From Albimonas sp051747505 (GTDB lineage Bacteria; Pseudomonadota; Alphaproteobacteria; Rhodobacterales; Rhodobacteraceae), in contig JBNJGE010000048.1 in assembly GCA_051747505.1 (NCBI GenBank), forward strand, positions 1 to 18,102: a DNA stretch of 18,102 bases, given 5' to 3'. Under the pieces are notes generated by a model. It saw only the letters and a program-made list of their open reading frames with translations. It searched no databases and was not told the origin of the DNA. Below are positions 6,429 to 14,575 of this stretch, piece after piece. A program made the position numbers and the translations under genes. How positions within the stretch are numbered: position 1 is the stretch's first letter; every line of letters begins with the position of its first letter.

Positions 6429-6458
6429 GGCATAGGGGGCGGAGGGCGGTCGGATCAA
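6429..6458 (-). promoter_or_regulatory. Putative sigma-70-type promoter of the glyoxalase-like gene
   Basis: On the minus strand TTGATC (6458-6453) is followed after 18 nt by TATGCC (6434-6429), about 50 nt before the ATG. The layout resembles the argG promoter candidate, and little else in this GC-rich gap fits. Confidence 0.45.
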
Positions 6459-6541
6459 GCGCAGGCGGTCGCTGGCCGCGGCGGGTCGGGCGGCCGGGCC
6501 GGGGCGCGGCGGACCTCGCCGCGGCCCCCGGCCCAACGGGA

Positions 6542-6565
6542 GGCGGCGGGCCGAAGGCCGCCGCC
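6542..6565 (-). terminator. GC hairpin downstream of argG
   Basis: GGCGGCGGGCC / GGCCGCCGCC pair with one bulged G around a GAA loop, starting about 20 nt after the argG stop. There is no T tract, as is common in such GC-rich genomes. It is the likely end of the argG transcript. Confidence 0.4.
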
Positions 6566-6585
6566 GACGGGCGGGAGCCCCGGCC

Positions 6586-7806
<1,221 letters not shown>

Positions 7807-7840
7807 GGGGAGGCCTTTCACGACGGGGCGGAAACGGATC

Positions 7841-7867
7841 GCGCCCGCGCATAGCCTGCGCGGGCGC
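7841..7867 (-). terminator. Perfect 11-bp inverted repeat: chemoreceptor terminator and/or argG operator
   Basis: GCGCCCGCGCA (7841-7851) and TGCGCGGGCGC (7857-7867) are perfect complements around the loop TAGCC. It lies 33 nt past the stop of the chemoreceptor gene, where a terminator is expected, but it also covers the spacer and -10 box of the argG promoter. No T run follows. Confidence 0.45.
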
Positions 7868-7876
7868 CCGTTTCAA
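7848..7876 (-). promoter_or_regulatory. Putative sigma-70-type promoter of argG
   Basis: On the minus strand TTGAAA (7876-7871), a 17-nt spacer, then TATGCG (7853-7848). A start point near 7841 would leave a leader of roughly 35 nt before the argG ATG. The -10 box lies inside the inverted repeat at 7841-7867. Confidence 0.55.
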
Positions 7877-7899
7877 GCTGGCCCCCCGGCGGAGACGGG

Positions 7900-9711
7900 T
7901 CAGGCCGCGGCGCGGCCCTCCCCCTCGCCATGGGTGCGGAAGAAGCCGACGAGCTCGCGCAGCGAGTCCGTCTCGGTCTCCAGCTCCCGCCCGCGGTTGG
8001 CGCTCTGCTCGGCGAGGTCGGCGTTCTGCTGGGTCATCTCGTCCATCTGGCTGACGGCGGTGGAGATCTCCGCCACCGCGGAGGCCTGCTCCCGCCCCGC
8101 AGAGGAGATGTCGCCGACATTGCCGGTCACGCCGGAGATGGAGGACTCGATCTCGCCGAGCGCGTCGCCGGTCTCGCGGACCAGGCGCGCGCCCTCGGTG
8201 ACGTGGCCGGAGCTCTCCTGGATCAGGCCGGTGATGTCCTTGGCGGCCTCCGAGCTGCGCTGGGCGAGCGTGCGGACCTCGGCGGCGACGACGGCGAAGC
8301 CCTTGCCGGCCTCGCCCGCGCGGGCGGCCTCCACGGCGGCGTTGAGGGCCAGCAGGTTGGTCTGGAAGGCGATGGAGTCGATCACCGTGTTGATCTCGGA
8401 GATCTTCTGCGAGCTCTCCTCGATCCGGCTCATGGCCTCCACGGCCTCGCGCACGACCTGGCCGCCCTTCTCCGCCCGGCCGGCGGCCTCCACCACGGCG
8501 CCGTGGGCCTCCTCGGAGTTGTCGGCGGTGGTCTTGATGGTGGCCGAGATCTCCTCGACCGTGGCGGCCGTCTCCTCCAGCGAGGCGGCCTGGCTGGACG
8601 CGCGCTCGTTGAGGTCCTCGGCGCTGGAGGAGATGCGCCCGGCGACCTCGGCCATGGAGTCGCTGGCCTCGCGGATGCGGGCGACGACGCCGCCGATGCG
8701 CTCGGCCGAACTGTTGAAGGCGTCGCGCAGGTCGGCGAACTCGCCGTCCACGTCCCGGCCCAGGCGCACGGCGAGGTCGCCCTCGGCCATCCGCTCCAGC
8801 GCCTCGCCGACGCGGCGGATGCTGGACTGGAGCATCTCGGCGTGCTGGCGGGCGGACTCGGCCTCGGCCTCGCTGCGGGCGCGGTCGGCCTCGGCCTTCT
8901 CGCGCATGGCGGCCTCGCGCTCCTTCGCCTCGCGCGAGAGGCGGGCCTGCAGGTCGTTGAAGGCCGTGGCGATGGCGCCGACCTCGTCCTCGCGGTCCTG
9001 GTAGCGCAGCTCCGCGTCGTCGCTGCCGGCGGCCACGGCCTGTAGAACCTCGGCGGTCTCGGCCAGCGGTTCGGAGATGCGGCGCGCGACGGCGCGGTTG
9101 ACCAGCAGGACGCCGGCGATGGCTGCGGCCAGCAGCGCGATCTCGAGCGTCGAGCGGATCGCGAAGGCGGTTTCGAGCGCGGAGGCGGCCGCGGCTTCCG
9201 TCTCCCTGGCGATTCCGTGCAGGGCCTCGAATTCCGGTTTCACGGGGGCGTAGGCCTGCGCCACCGCTTCGCGGGCGGTCTCCCGCCCCTCCGCGCTCGG
9301 GCCGCCGCTCTCTTCGAGGTCGCGGCCGGCCGCGACGAGATCGGCGAAGGCCGCCTCGTAGCCGGCCAGCGCCCGGTCGATGGCGTCGAGGCGGTCCCCG
9401 GCCCCCGGAGCCTCCATGTCGCCGAGGCGTCCGCGCAGGGCGGATATGCGCTGCTCCACCGCGTCGATGGCGCGGGCATGGGCCTCGATCTCGGCCGGGT
9501 CGCGGCGCAGCATGTAGGTCGTCTCGGCCTGTCGGGCGCCGAGGAGCTCGCTCTCGAGCGCCGAGATGCCGGCGTCGAAGGCGCGCGCCGTCTCCCGCGC
9601 GTCGCGATAGCCGCCCTCTATCATCTCCCCGAAGAAGAAGACGGCGCCGACCAGCAGCATTCCTGCCGCTGCGATCGGCGTCAGGCGCATGATCTGCTGT
9701 CTGATGCTCAT
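7900..9711 (-). CDS. Methyl-accepting chemotaxis protein with tandem HAMP domains
   Basis: The product is a 603-aa inner-membrane chemoreceptor. Segments in order: TM1 (about 11-29), a ~155-residue mostly helical periplasmic sensor (30-186), TM2 (about 187-205), a first HAMP (about 206-258), a charged coiled coil rich in Glu/Ala/Arg (259-294), a second HAMP-like unit (about 295-345, ALERMAEGDLAVRL), then the signalling hairpin. The hairpin tip, FQTNLLALNAAVEAARAGE with GKGFAVVAAEVR (449-480), is textbook and is what binds CheA/CheW. The sensor domain has no motif that names a ligand. The C-terminus (FRTHGEGEGRAAA) lacks a NWETF-type pentapeptide for methyltransferase tethering. The ATG at 9711 has a GGAG ribosome site 7-8 nt upstream. 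No che genes are nearby, so it is an orphan receptor. Confidence 0.95.
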   Translation of the reverse strand: MSIRQQIMRLTPIAAAGMLLVGAVFFFGEMIEGGYRDARETARAFDAGISALESELLGARQAETTYMLRRDPAEIEAHARAIDAVEQRISALRGRLGDMEAPGAGDRLDAIDRALAGYEAAFADLVAAGRDLEESGGPSAEGRETAREAVAQAYAPVKPEFEALHGIARETEAAAASALETAFAIRSTLEIALLAAAIAGVLLVNRAVARRISEPLAETAEVLQAVAAGSDDAELRYQDREDEVGAIATAFNDLQARLSREAKEREAAMREKAEADRARSEAEAESARQHAEMLQSSIRRVGEALERMAEGDLAVRLGRDVDGEFADLRDAFNSSAERIGGVVARIREASDSMAEVAGRISSSAEDLNERASSQAASLEETAATVEEISATIKTTADNSEEAHGAVVEAAGRAEKGGQVVREAVEAMSRIEESSQKISEINTVIDSIAFQTNLLALNAAVEAARAGEAGKGFAVVAAEVRTLAQRSSEAAKDITGLIQESSGHVTEGARLVRETGDALGEIESSISGVTGNVGDISSAGREQASAVAEISTAVSQMDEMTQQNADLAEQSANRGRELETETDSLRELVGFFRTHGEGEGRAAA

Positions 9712-10072
9712 GATGATCTCCGCTCCGGTGGGTTCGCGACGCGCCTGCCGCGCCCTTTGCGGGTCAGAAGAGGGGATGCGGCGTTAACAGCGGGTAGCCA
9801 TGGGTCCCGACGGGCGCCGCGCAGCCGGGCGGGGCGGCCGGCGCGGCGCGAAGGATACCGATGTCCGGGATGCGGCCCCGGTCGTTGAGACGCGTGGCGG
9901 CGGTTCCGCGCGGCTTTGCGAATCGGTTTCGGCGAGGCGCCTGATGCGGCGAGCGCGGGGGCGCCGCCGTTTCGCCATGGCGCCGGCGCTTCGGGAGCCT
10001 TATGGTGCGCCGCGCCATTCCGGGCCGGCGGGCGCGGCGCGCGCCCCGGCCCCTGCAAGGAGGAGAGCCCCC
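9712..10072. other. 361-bp divergent intergenic region between chemoreceptor and thiolase
   Basis: This gap must hold the promoters of both divergent genes. I could not place a convincing -35/-10 pair for either. It contains several GC-rich inverted repeats, for example GCGCCGCGC (9814-9822) with GCGCGGCGC (9841-9849), and GGGCCGG (from 10022) with CCGGCCC just before the thiolase ribosome site. Such repeats arise easily at this GC content. Frames running through it are Arg/Ala/Pro-rich without domain character and are not treated as genes. Confidence 0.5.
10057..10063 (+). promoter_or_regulatory. Ribosome binding site deciding the thiolase start
   Basis: AAGGAGG lies 9 nt before the ATG at 10073 and 24 nt before the next in-frame ATG at 10088, so it favours the upstream start. 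It also excludes the much longer upstream open frame. Confidence 0.75.
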
Positions 10073-11266
10073 ATGCCCAGAGACGCCATGCCCCGCGAGA
10101 TCGTGATCCTGTCGGGCGCCCGCACCGCCATCGGGACCTTCGGCGGCAGCCTCGCCGGCACGCCGCCGACGCAGACCGGCGCGATCGCGGCGAAGGCCGC
10201 CATGGAGCGCGCGGGGATCGAGCCCGGCCAGATCGGGCACGTGGCCTACGGCCATGTCATCAACACCGAGCCGAAGGACATGTATCTGTCCCGCGTCGCG
10301 GCGGTGGAGGCGGGCATCCCGGCCGAGACGCCGGCGATGAACGTCAACCGGCTTTGCGGCTCGGGCGCGCAGGCGATCGTGTCGGCGGCGCAGGCCCTGG
10401 CGCTGGGCGACGCGGAGTTCGCGCTGGCCGGCGGGGCCGAGAGCATGAGCCGCGGCCCCTACATCCTGCCCGAGGCGCGGTTCGGCCAGAAGATGGGCGA
10501 CATCCGCGGCATCGACATGATGCTGGGGACCCTGAACGACCCGTTCGGGCACGGGCACATGGGCGTGACGGCGGAGAACGTCGCCGCCGAGCACCAGATC
10601 AGCCGCGAGGACCAGGACGCCTTCGCGCTGGAGAGCCAGACGCGGGCCACGCGGGCGATCGAGGAGGGCCGGTTCAGGGACCAGATCGTGCCGGTGGAGG
10701 TGAAGGTGAAGCGGGACATGGTCCCCTTCGAGACCGACGAGCATCCGCGGGCGACCACGGCCGAGGGGCTGGCGGGGCTGAAGCCGGCCTTCAAGAAGGA
10801 CGGCAGCGTGACGCCGGGCAACGCCAGCGGCATCAATGACGGCGCCGCGGCGCTGGTGCTGGCCGACGCGGAGGCCGCGGAGCGGGCCGGGCTGAAGGCG
10901 CGGGCGCGCATCCTGGGCTACGCCCATGCCGGCGTGCGGCCGGAGGTGATGGGCGTGGGCCCGATCCCGGCGGTGGAGAAGCTGCTGGAGCGCACGGGGC
11001 TGTCGGCCGGGGACTTCGACGTGATCGAGTCGAACGAGGCCTTCGCGGCGCAGGCCTGCGCGGTGAACAAGCGGCTGGGGCTGGACCCCGCCAAGGTGAA
11101 CCCGAACGGGGGCGCCATCGCGCTGGGGCACCCGGTCGGGGCCACGGGGGCGATCATCACGGTCAAGTGCCTCTACGAGCTGGAGCGGATCGGCGGGCGC
11201 TACGGGCTGGTGACGATGTGCATCGGCGGCGGCCAGGGCATCGCGCTGGCGATCGAGCGGGTCTGA
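10073..11266 (+). CDS. Acetyl-CoA acetyltransferase (thiolase), PhaA/BktB-like
   Basis: The product is a 397-aa thiolase that condenses or cleaves acyl-CoA (two acetyl-CoA to acetoacetyl-CoA and back). It carries the full catalytic set: nucleophile Cys95 in NRLCGSGAQA, His353 in GGAIALGHPVGATGA and Cys383 in CIGGGQG. The loop GGAESMSRGPY is also typical. Sequence alone does not separate a biosynthetic PhaA (polyhydroxybutyrate, ethylmalonyl-CoA route) from a broader BktB-type or degradative enzyme. No phaB, phaC or fadB lies next to it, so the symbol is left blank. The start at 10073 is supported by a strong ribosome site; a second ATG at 10088 is too far from it. A perfect hairpin 30 nt after the stop indicates a single-gene transcript. 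Confidence 0.96.
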   Translation: MPRDAMPREIVILSGARTAIGTFGGSLAGTPPTQTGAIAAKAAMERAGIEPGQIGHVAYGHVINTEPKDMYLSRVAAVEAGIPAETPAMNVNRLCGSGAQAIVSAAQALALGDAEFALAGGAESMSRGPYILPEARFGQKMGDIRGIDMMLGTLNDPFGHGHMGVTAENVAAEHQISREDQDAFALESQTRATRAIEEGRFRDQIVPVEVKVKRDMVPFETDEHPRATTAEGLAGLKPAFKKDGSVTPGNASGINDGAAALVLADAEAAERAGLKARARILGYAHAGVRPEVMGVGPIPAVEKLLERTGLSAGDFDVIESNEAFAAQACAVNKRLGLDPAKVNPNGGAIALGHPVGATGAIITVKCLYELERIGGRYGLVTMCIGGGQGIALAIERV

Positions 11267-11295
11267 GGCCCGCCCGCGGCTGCGGGGATCTGGCG

Positions 11296-11327
11296 CGGGG
11301 CGGCGGTGGAACTCCACCGCCGCCCCG
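11296..11327 (+). terminator. Perfect 15-bp hairpin after the thiolase gene
   Basis: CGGGGCGGCGGTGGA (11296-11310) and TCCACCGCCGCCCCG (11313-11327) are exact complements separated by AC; in practice the loop would open to at least four bases. It starts 30 nt after the thiolase stop. No T tract follows, so it is a terminator-like hairpin rather than a classic intrinsic terminator. Confidence 0.7.
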
Positions 11328-11372
11328 TAGCGTTACAGGATCGACGTGATTTCTGCTCAGGGAGACGGGCTG

Positions 11373-11681
11373 ATGGCGACCGCCGATGACAAGTACGAAG
11401 AGCTGTCCAAGCAGATCGAGACGCTGCGCGGGGACATGGCGAAGCTGACCGAGGCGGTCGGCGACGTGGCGCGGAGCGAACTCGAGTCGGGCCGCGACCG
11501 GGCCCGCGGCTACGCCGAGGAGACGCTGGAGCGCGGACGCGCGGCCGGGCGGCGTGTGCGCGCGGGCGCCGACGAGGGGCTGCACGAGGCCGCCGAATAT
11601 GTGCGCGAGCGGCCGCTGGGAACGGTTCTGGCGGCGGCGGCGGTCGGCATGCTGTTCGGCTTCCTGACCGCGAAGAGATGA
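11373..11681 (+). CDS. DUF883 (YqjD/ElaB-like) membrane-anchored protein
   Basis: The product is 102 aa. Residues 1-78 are a long charged amphipathic helix or coiled coil (DDKYEELSKQIETLRGD, then many Glu/Arg/Ala). The C-terminal hydrophobic anchor VRERPLGTVLAAAAVGMLFGFL (77-98) has the R-P-x-G-T/S pattern and Gly-rich transmembrane segment typical of the family. In E. coli, YqjD and ElaB are inner-membrane proteins that bind ribosomes in stationary phase; extending that role here is inference. The ATG at 11373 has an AGGGAG site 8 nt upstream, preferred over a GTG at 11346. Its stop overlaps the next start (ATGA), so the pair is translationally coupled, as with E. coli yqjD-yqjE. Confidence 0.88.
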   Translation: MATADDKYEELSKQIETLRGDMAKLTEAVGDVARSELESGRDRARGYAEETLERGRAAGRRVRAGADEGLHEAAEYVRERPLGTVLAAAAVGMLFGFLTAKR

Positions 11682-12106
11682 GCCGGCTGGGCGAGGCGGC
11701 GGCCCGGGAGGCCGCGGAGGTCGCCCGCCGGGCGGCGCGGGAGGGGGTGTCGGCGGCGCTGGGCGCCGCCCTTCCCGCGCTTGGCGCCGCCTTGGCGGTG
11801 GTCGCGGCGGTGGTGTTCGCGGCGATCGGTGTGCATGGCAAGCTGGCGGCGGCCTATGGCCCGGCCGACGCGGCACTGATCCTGGCGCTTGGCTTTCTGC
11901 TGCTGGCCGGGATCATCCTGGCGGTGGCGGCGATGCGGGCGGGCCGGGCGGCGCCGCCTCCGCCGCCGGAGACCGGGGAGCGGGCCGAGCCGGAGGCGGA
12001 GCGGCGGGGGCGCGGGCCGATGAGCGACGTCGAACTGGCCACGCTGGTAGCCGCCACCTTCCGCGACGCGGCGGAGGTGGGGCGCGACCTGCGGCGGGGG
12101 CGCTGA
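11678..12106 (+). CDS. Holin-like / YqjE-type two-helix membrane protein
   Basis: The product is 142 aa and starts within the stop of the DUF883 gene (4-bp ATGA overlap). An N-terminal amphipathic Ala/Arg/Glu helix is followed by two hydrophobic segments (about 31-51 and 64-86). Then comes a proline-rich linker (APPPPPETG) and a C-terminal helix SDVELATLVAATFRDAAEVG. This layout fits the putative actinobacterial holin-X/phage-holin superfamily and YqjE, proteins named after a topology rather than a proven lysis function. Its pairing with a DUF883 protein argues for a housekeeping envelope or stress role, not a phage origin; no other phage gene is near. The stop is 3 bp from the stop of the convergent hydrolase gene. 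Confidence 0.8.
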   Translation: MSRLGEAAAREAAEVARRAAREGVSAALGAALPALGAALAVVAAVVFAAIGVHGKLAAAYGPADAALILALGFLLLAGIILAVAAMRAGRAAPPPPPETGERAEPEAERRGRGPMSDVELATLVAATFRDAAEVGRDLRRGR

Positions 12107-12109
12107 AGC

Positions 12110-12886
12110 TCAGGCGTCGAGGAAGCGGGCGACGGAGTCGGCGAAGCGCTCGGGCGCCTCGGCGTGGAGCCAGTGGCCGAGGCCCTCGAGGGTCTCGATC
12201 TCGGCGTTGGGGAAGAGCTCCCGGATGCGGGCGTGGTGGGCCGGGCCGGCGTAGTCGGAGGCGGAGCCGCGCAGGAAGAGCGTGGGGCCGTCGTATCGGC
12301 CCGCGGGCTCGGGCCAGCCGGTGAGTTCGGGCATGGCGCGGGCGAGGGCGTCGAGGTTGAGGCGCCAGCGCAGGCCCCCCTGGGTGCGCTCCAGCGAGTG
12401 CAGGAGGAAGGCGCGCAGGCCGCGGTCGGGGACGGCGTCGGCGAGCTGGCGCTCCACGTCCGAGCGTCTCTCGACATGGGAGAGGTCCACGGCCTGCATC
12501 GCCTCGATGTAGGGCAGGTGGCTGTGCGCATAGGCCACGGGGGCGATGTCGGCGATCACCAGGCGGCGCAGGGGGGCGTCGCCGGTCAGGGCGAGGAGCA
12601 TGGCGGCCTTGCCGCCCATGGAGTGGCCGAGCAGGTCGGCCTCGCCCGCGGCGTGCTCGGCGACGGCCTCGGCGAGGTCGGCGGCCATGTCGGCGTAGCC
12701 GTGCTCGGGGACATGGGGGCTTTCGCCGTGGTTGCGCATGTCCAGCGCGACGACGCGGCGGCCCTTCGTCAGGCGGCGCGCGACGGAGTTCCAGTTGCGG
12801 GCGGAGCCGAACAGGCCGTGGGCGATGAGCAGGGGGGGCTGCGTCTCGGCGCCCTCGGGGGGGTGTGTGATGGCGTTGAGCTTCAT
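12110..12886 (-). CDS. Alpha/beta hydrolase, YbfF-like esterase
   Basis: The product is a 258-aa cytoplasmic alpha/beta hydrolase. It has the oxyanion-hole segment AHGLFGSARNW (22-32), the DMRNHGESPH turn, the nucleophile elbow GHSMGGKAA with Ser89, and the late catalytic His238 in GLGHWLHAE. The strand IADIAPVAY is typical of the YbfF subgroup of acyl-ester or thioester hydrolases. The natural substrate is not evident. The ATG at 12886 has an AGGAGG site; upstream in-frame codons do not look coding. It is divergent from soxB over a 136-bp gap and convergent with the holin-like gene. No functional link with either neighbour is obvious. Confidence 0.92.
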   Translation of the reverse strand: MKLNAITHPPEGAETQPPLLIAHGLFGSARNWNSVARRLTKGRRVVALDMRNHGESPHVPEHGYADMAADLAEAVAEHAAGEADLLGHSMGGKAAMLLALTGDAPLRRLVIADIAPVAYAHSHLPYIEAMQAVDLSHVERRSDVERQLADAVPDRGLRAFLLHSLERTQGGLRWRLNLDALARAMPELTGWPEPAGRYDGPTLFLRGSASDYAGPAHHARIRELFPNAEIETLEGLGHWLHAEAPERFADSVARFLDA

Positions 12887-12965
12887 GGGGCCTCCTGCGC
12901 GGTCGTGCGGGGGCAGGGAAAGCATGTTCGGCGTCGCAAGGGAATGCGCGCGCGTCTCAAAGGCG

Positions 12966-12995
12966 TTGAAAGGCGGCGGTAGGCCGTCCTAGGCT
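12966..12995 (+). promoter_or_regulatory. Putative promoter of the sarcosine oxidase operon
   Basis: TTGAAA (12966-12971), an 18-nt spacer, then TAGGCT (12990-12995), leaving a leader of about 20 nt before the soxB GTG. The -10 box is weak, and no operator or riboswitch-like structure was recognised in the short leader. Confidence 0.4.
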
Positions 12996-13022
12996 GGCCG
13001 CGATCTCTCGCAGGAGGCGCCC

Positions 13023-14288
13023 GTGCGTCAGCCCTATTCGGCGCTGTCCGTCCTGATGAACGGCCTTTCGGGCAACCGCGGCTGGCGCCGGGCCTGGCGC
13101 GACCGGGAGCCGAAGGCGGCCTATGACGTGGTGATCGTGGGCGGCGGCGGGCATGGCCTCGCGACCGCCTATTACCTTGCGAAGAACCACGGCGTCCGGC
13201 GCGTGGCGGTGCTGGAGCGCGGGCTGATCGGGCAGGGCAACGCGGGGCGCAACACGACCATCGTGCGCTCCAACTACATGCTGCCGGGCAACCGCCATTT
13301 CTACGAGCACACGCTGAGGCTGTGGGAGGGGCTGTCGCACGACCTCAACTACAACCTGATGTTCTCCCAGCGCGGGCACATGATCCTCTACTACGACCCC
13401 GGCGGGCGGGACGCGCTGGCGCGGCGCTACAACACGCTGCGCATGACGGGCTCCGACGGGCGGTGGCTGAGCCGGGCGGAGGTGCGCTCGCGCGCGCCGT
13501 ATCTGAACTGGTCGCCCGAGGCGCGCTATCCCATCGAAGGGGGCTTCATACAGGAGCGCGCGGGGACGGCGCGGCATGACGCGCTGGTCTGGGGACTGGC
13601 GCGGGCGGCGGACTCGCTGGGGGTGCATATCGTGCAGGACTGCGAGGTCACCGGGTTCCTGCGCGAGGGGGGCGCCATCGCGGGCGTGGAGACCTCGCGC
13701 GGGGAGATCCGGGCGGAGAAGGTGGCGCTGTGCGTGGCGGGCTCGACCGGGCCGCTGGCGGAGGCGGCGGGGCTGGGCAGGCTGCCGCTGGAGACGCACA
13801 AGCTGCAGGCCTTCGTGACCGAGCCGCTCAAGCCGATCGTCCACCAGGTGGTGAGCTCGGCGCAGGAGGGACTGTTCTACATCAGCCAGTCGGACAAGGG
13901 CGGGCTCGTTTTCGGGGGGGAGATCGAGAAGTACCCGTCTTATGCGCAAAGGGGGGGGCTGCGGGTCCATTCGGAGGTGATCTCCAGGGCCGTGAGCCTG
14001 ATGCCCTGGATCAGCCGGGTGCGGCTGCTGCGCCAGTGGGCGGGCGTGATGGACATGAGCATGGACGGGGCGCCCTTCATCACCACGACCGACATCCCGG
14101 GGCTCTATTTCAATGCGGGCTGGAACTACGGCGGCTTCAAGGCGACGCCGGCCTCGGGCTGGTGCTACGCCCACACCATCGCCAGGGACCGGCCGCACGA
14201 GTTGAACGCGGCCTTCGGGCTGGACCGGTTCGAGAAAGGCCGCGCGCTGGACGAGGAGGGCGCGGGTCCCGTGCCGAAGCTTCACTGA
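13023..14288 (+). CDS. soxB: Sarcosine oxidase, beta subunit
   Basis: This is the catalytic subunit of heterotetrameric sarcosine oxidase, which oxidises N-methylglycine to glycine, handing the methyl carbon to tetrahydrofolate and electrons to oxygen. The product is 421 aa, close to the family norm of about 405-420. Residues 33-50 hold the FAD dinucleotide-binding fold (YDVVIVGGGGHGLATAY). GRNTTIVRSNY (75-85) is a conserved beta-subunit motif. AGTARHDALVWG places His185 where the family attaches FMN covalently (His172/173 in characterised enzymes). The C-terminal NAGWNYGGFKATPASGW segment closes the active site. The start is GTG with AGGAGG 5 nt upstream. It leads soxB-D-A-G; its stop overlaps the soxD start by one base. 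Confidence 0.97.
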   Translation: MRQPYSALSVLMNGLSGNRGWRRAWRDREPKAAYDVVIVGGGGHGLATAYYLAKNHGVRRVAVLERGLIGQGNAGRNTTIVRSNYMLPGNRHFYEHTLRLWEGLSHDLNYNLMFSQRGHMILYYDPGGRDALARRYNTLRMTGSDGRWLSRAEVRSRAPYLNWSPEARYPIEGGFIQERAGTARHDALVWGLARAADSLGVHIVQDCEVTGFLREGGAIAGVETSRGEIRAEKVALCVAGSTGPLAEAAGLGRLPLETHKLQAFVTEPLKPIVHQVVSSAQEGLFYISQSDKGGLVFGGEIEKYPSYAQRGGLRVHSEVISRAVSLMPWISRVRLLRQWAGVMDMSMDGAPFITTTDIPGLYFNAGWNYGGFKATPASGWCYAHTIARDRPHELNAAFGLDRFEKGRALDEEGAGPVPKLH

Positions 14289-14575
14289 TGCGGCTGCCCT
14301 GCCCCCTCTGCGGCTGGCGCGACGAGGGCGAGTTCGCCTTCGAGGGGCCGGCGATGGACTGGCCGTCGCTGGACGCGCCCGAGGCCGAGTGGGTGGAGGC
14401 GGTGTTCCTGCGCGAGCAGCCCAGGGGCCGAACGGAGGAGCTGTGGCGTCATGCGCCGGGCTGCGGGACCTGGCTGGTGATCGAGCGGGACAATGTCAGC
14501 CACGAGGTCCATGGCGCGCGGCTCGCCCGGCCGGGCGAGGAGAAGGCGCTGCTCAAGAAGGACCGGCGGGCATGA
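14288..14575 (+). CDS. soxD: Sarcosine oxidase, delta subunit
   Basis: The product is a 95-aa small structural subunit that packs against the alpha/beta dimer. It keeps the zinc site of the family: Cys5 and Cys8 (LPCPLCG), then His55 and Cys59 (WRHAPGCGTW). The FAFEGP and REQPRGRTEELW segments are also typical. It overlaps soxB by one base (TGATG) and soxA by four (ATGA), giving tight translational coupling, as expected for subunits needed in equal amounts. Confidence 0.96.
   Translation: MRLPCPLCGWRDEGEFAFEGPAMDWPSLDAPEAEWVEAVFLREQPRGRTEELWRHAPGCGTWLVIERDNVSHEVHGARLARPGEEKALLKKDRRA

Noticed and set aside
9764..11317. Minus-strand open frame covering the thiolase gene
   Set aside because: Arg/His/Pro-rich antisense of a clear thiolase with all catalytic residues.
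11678..12106. Phage origin of the holin-like gene
   Set aside because: No other phage gene nearby, host-like composition and coupling to a DUF883 gene point to a chromosomal membrane protein.
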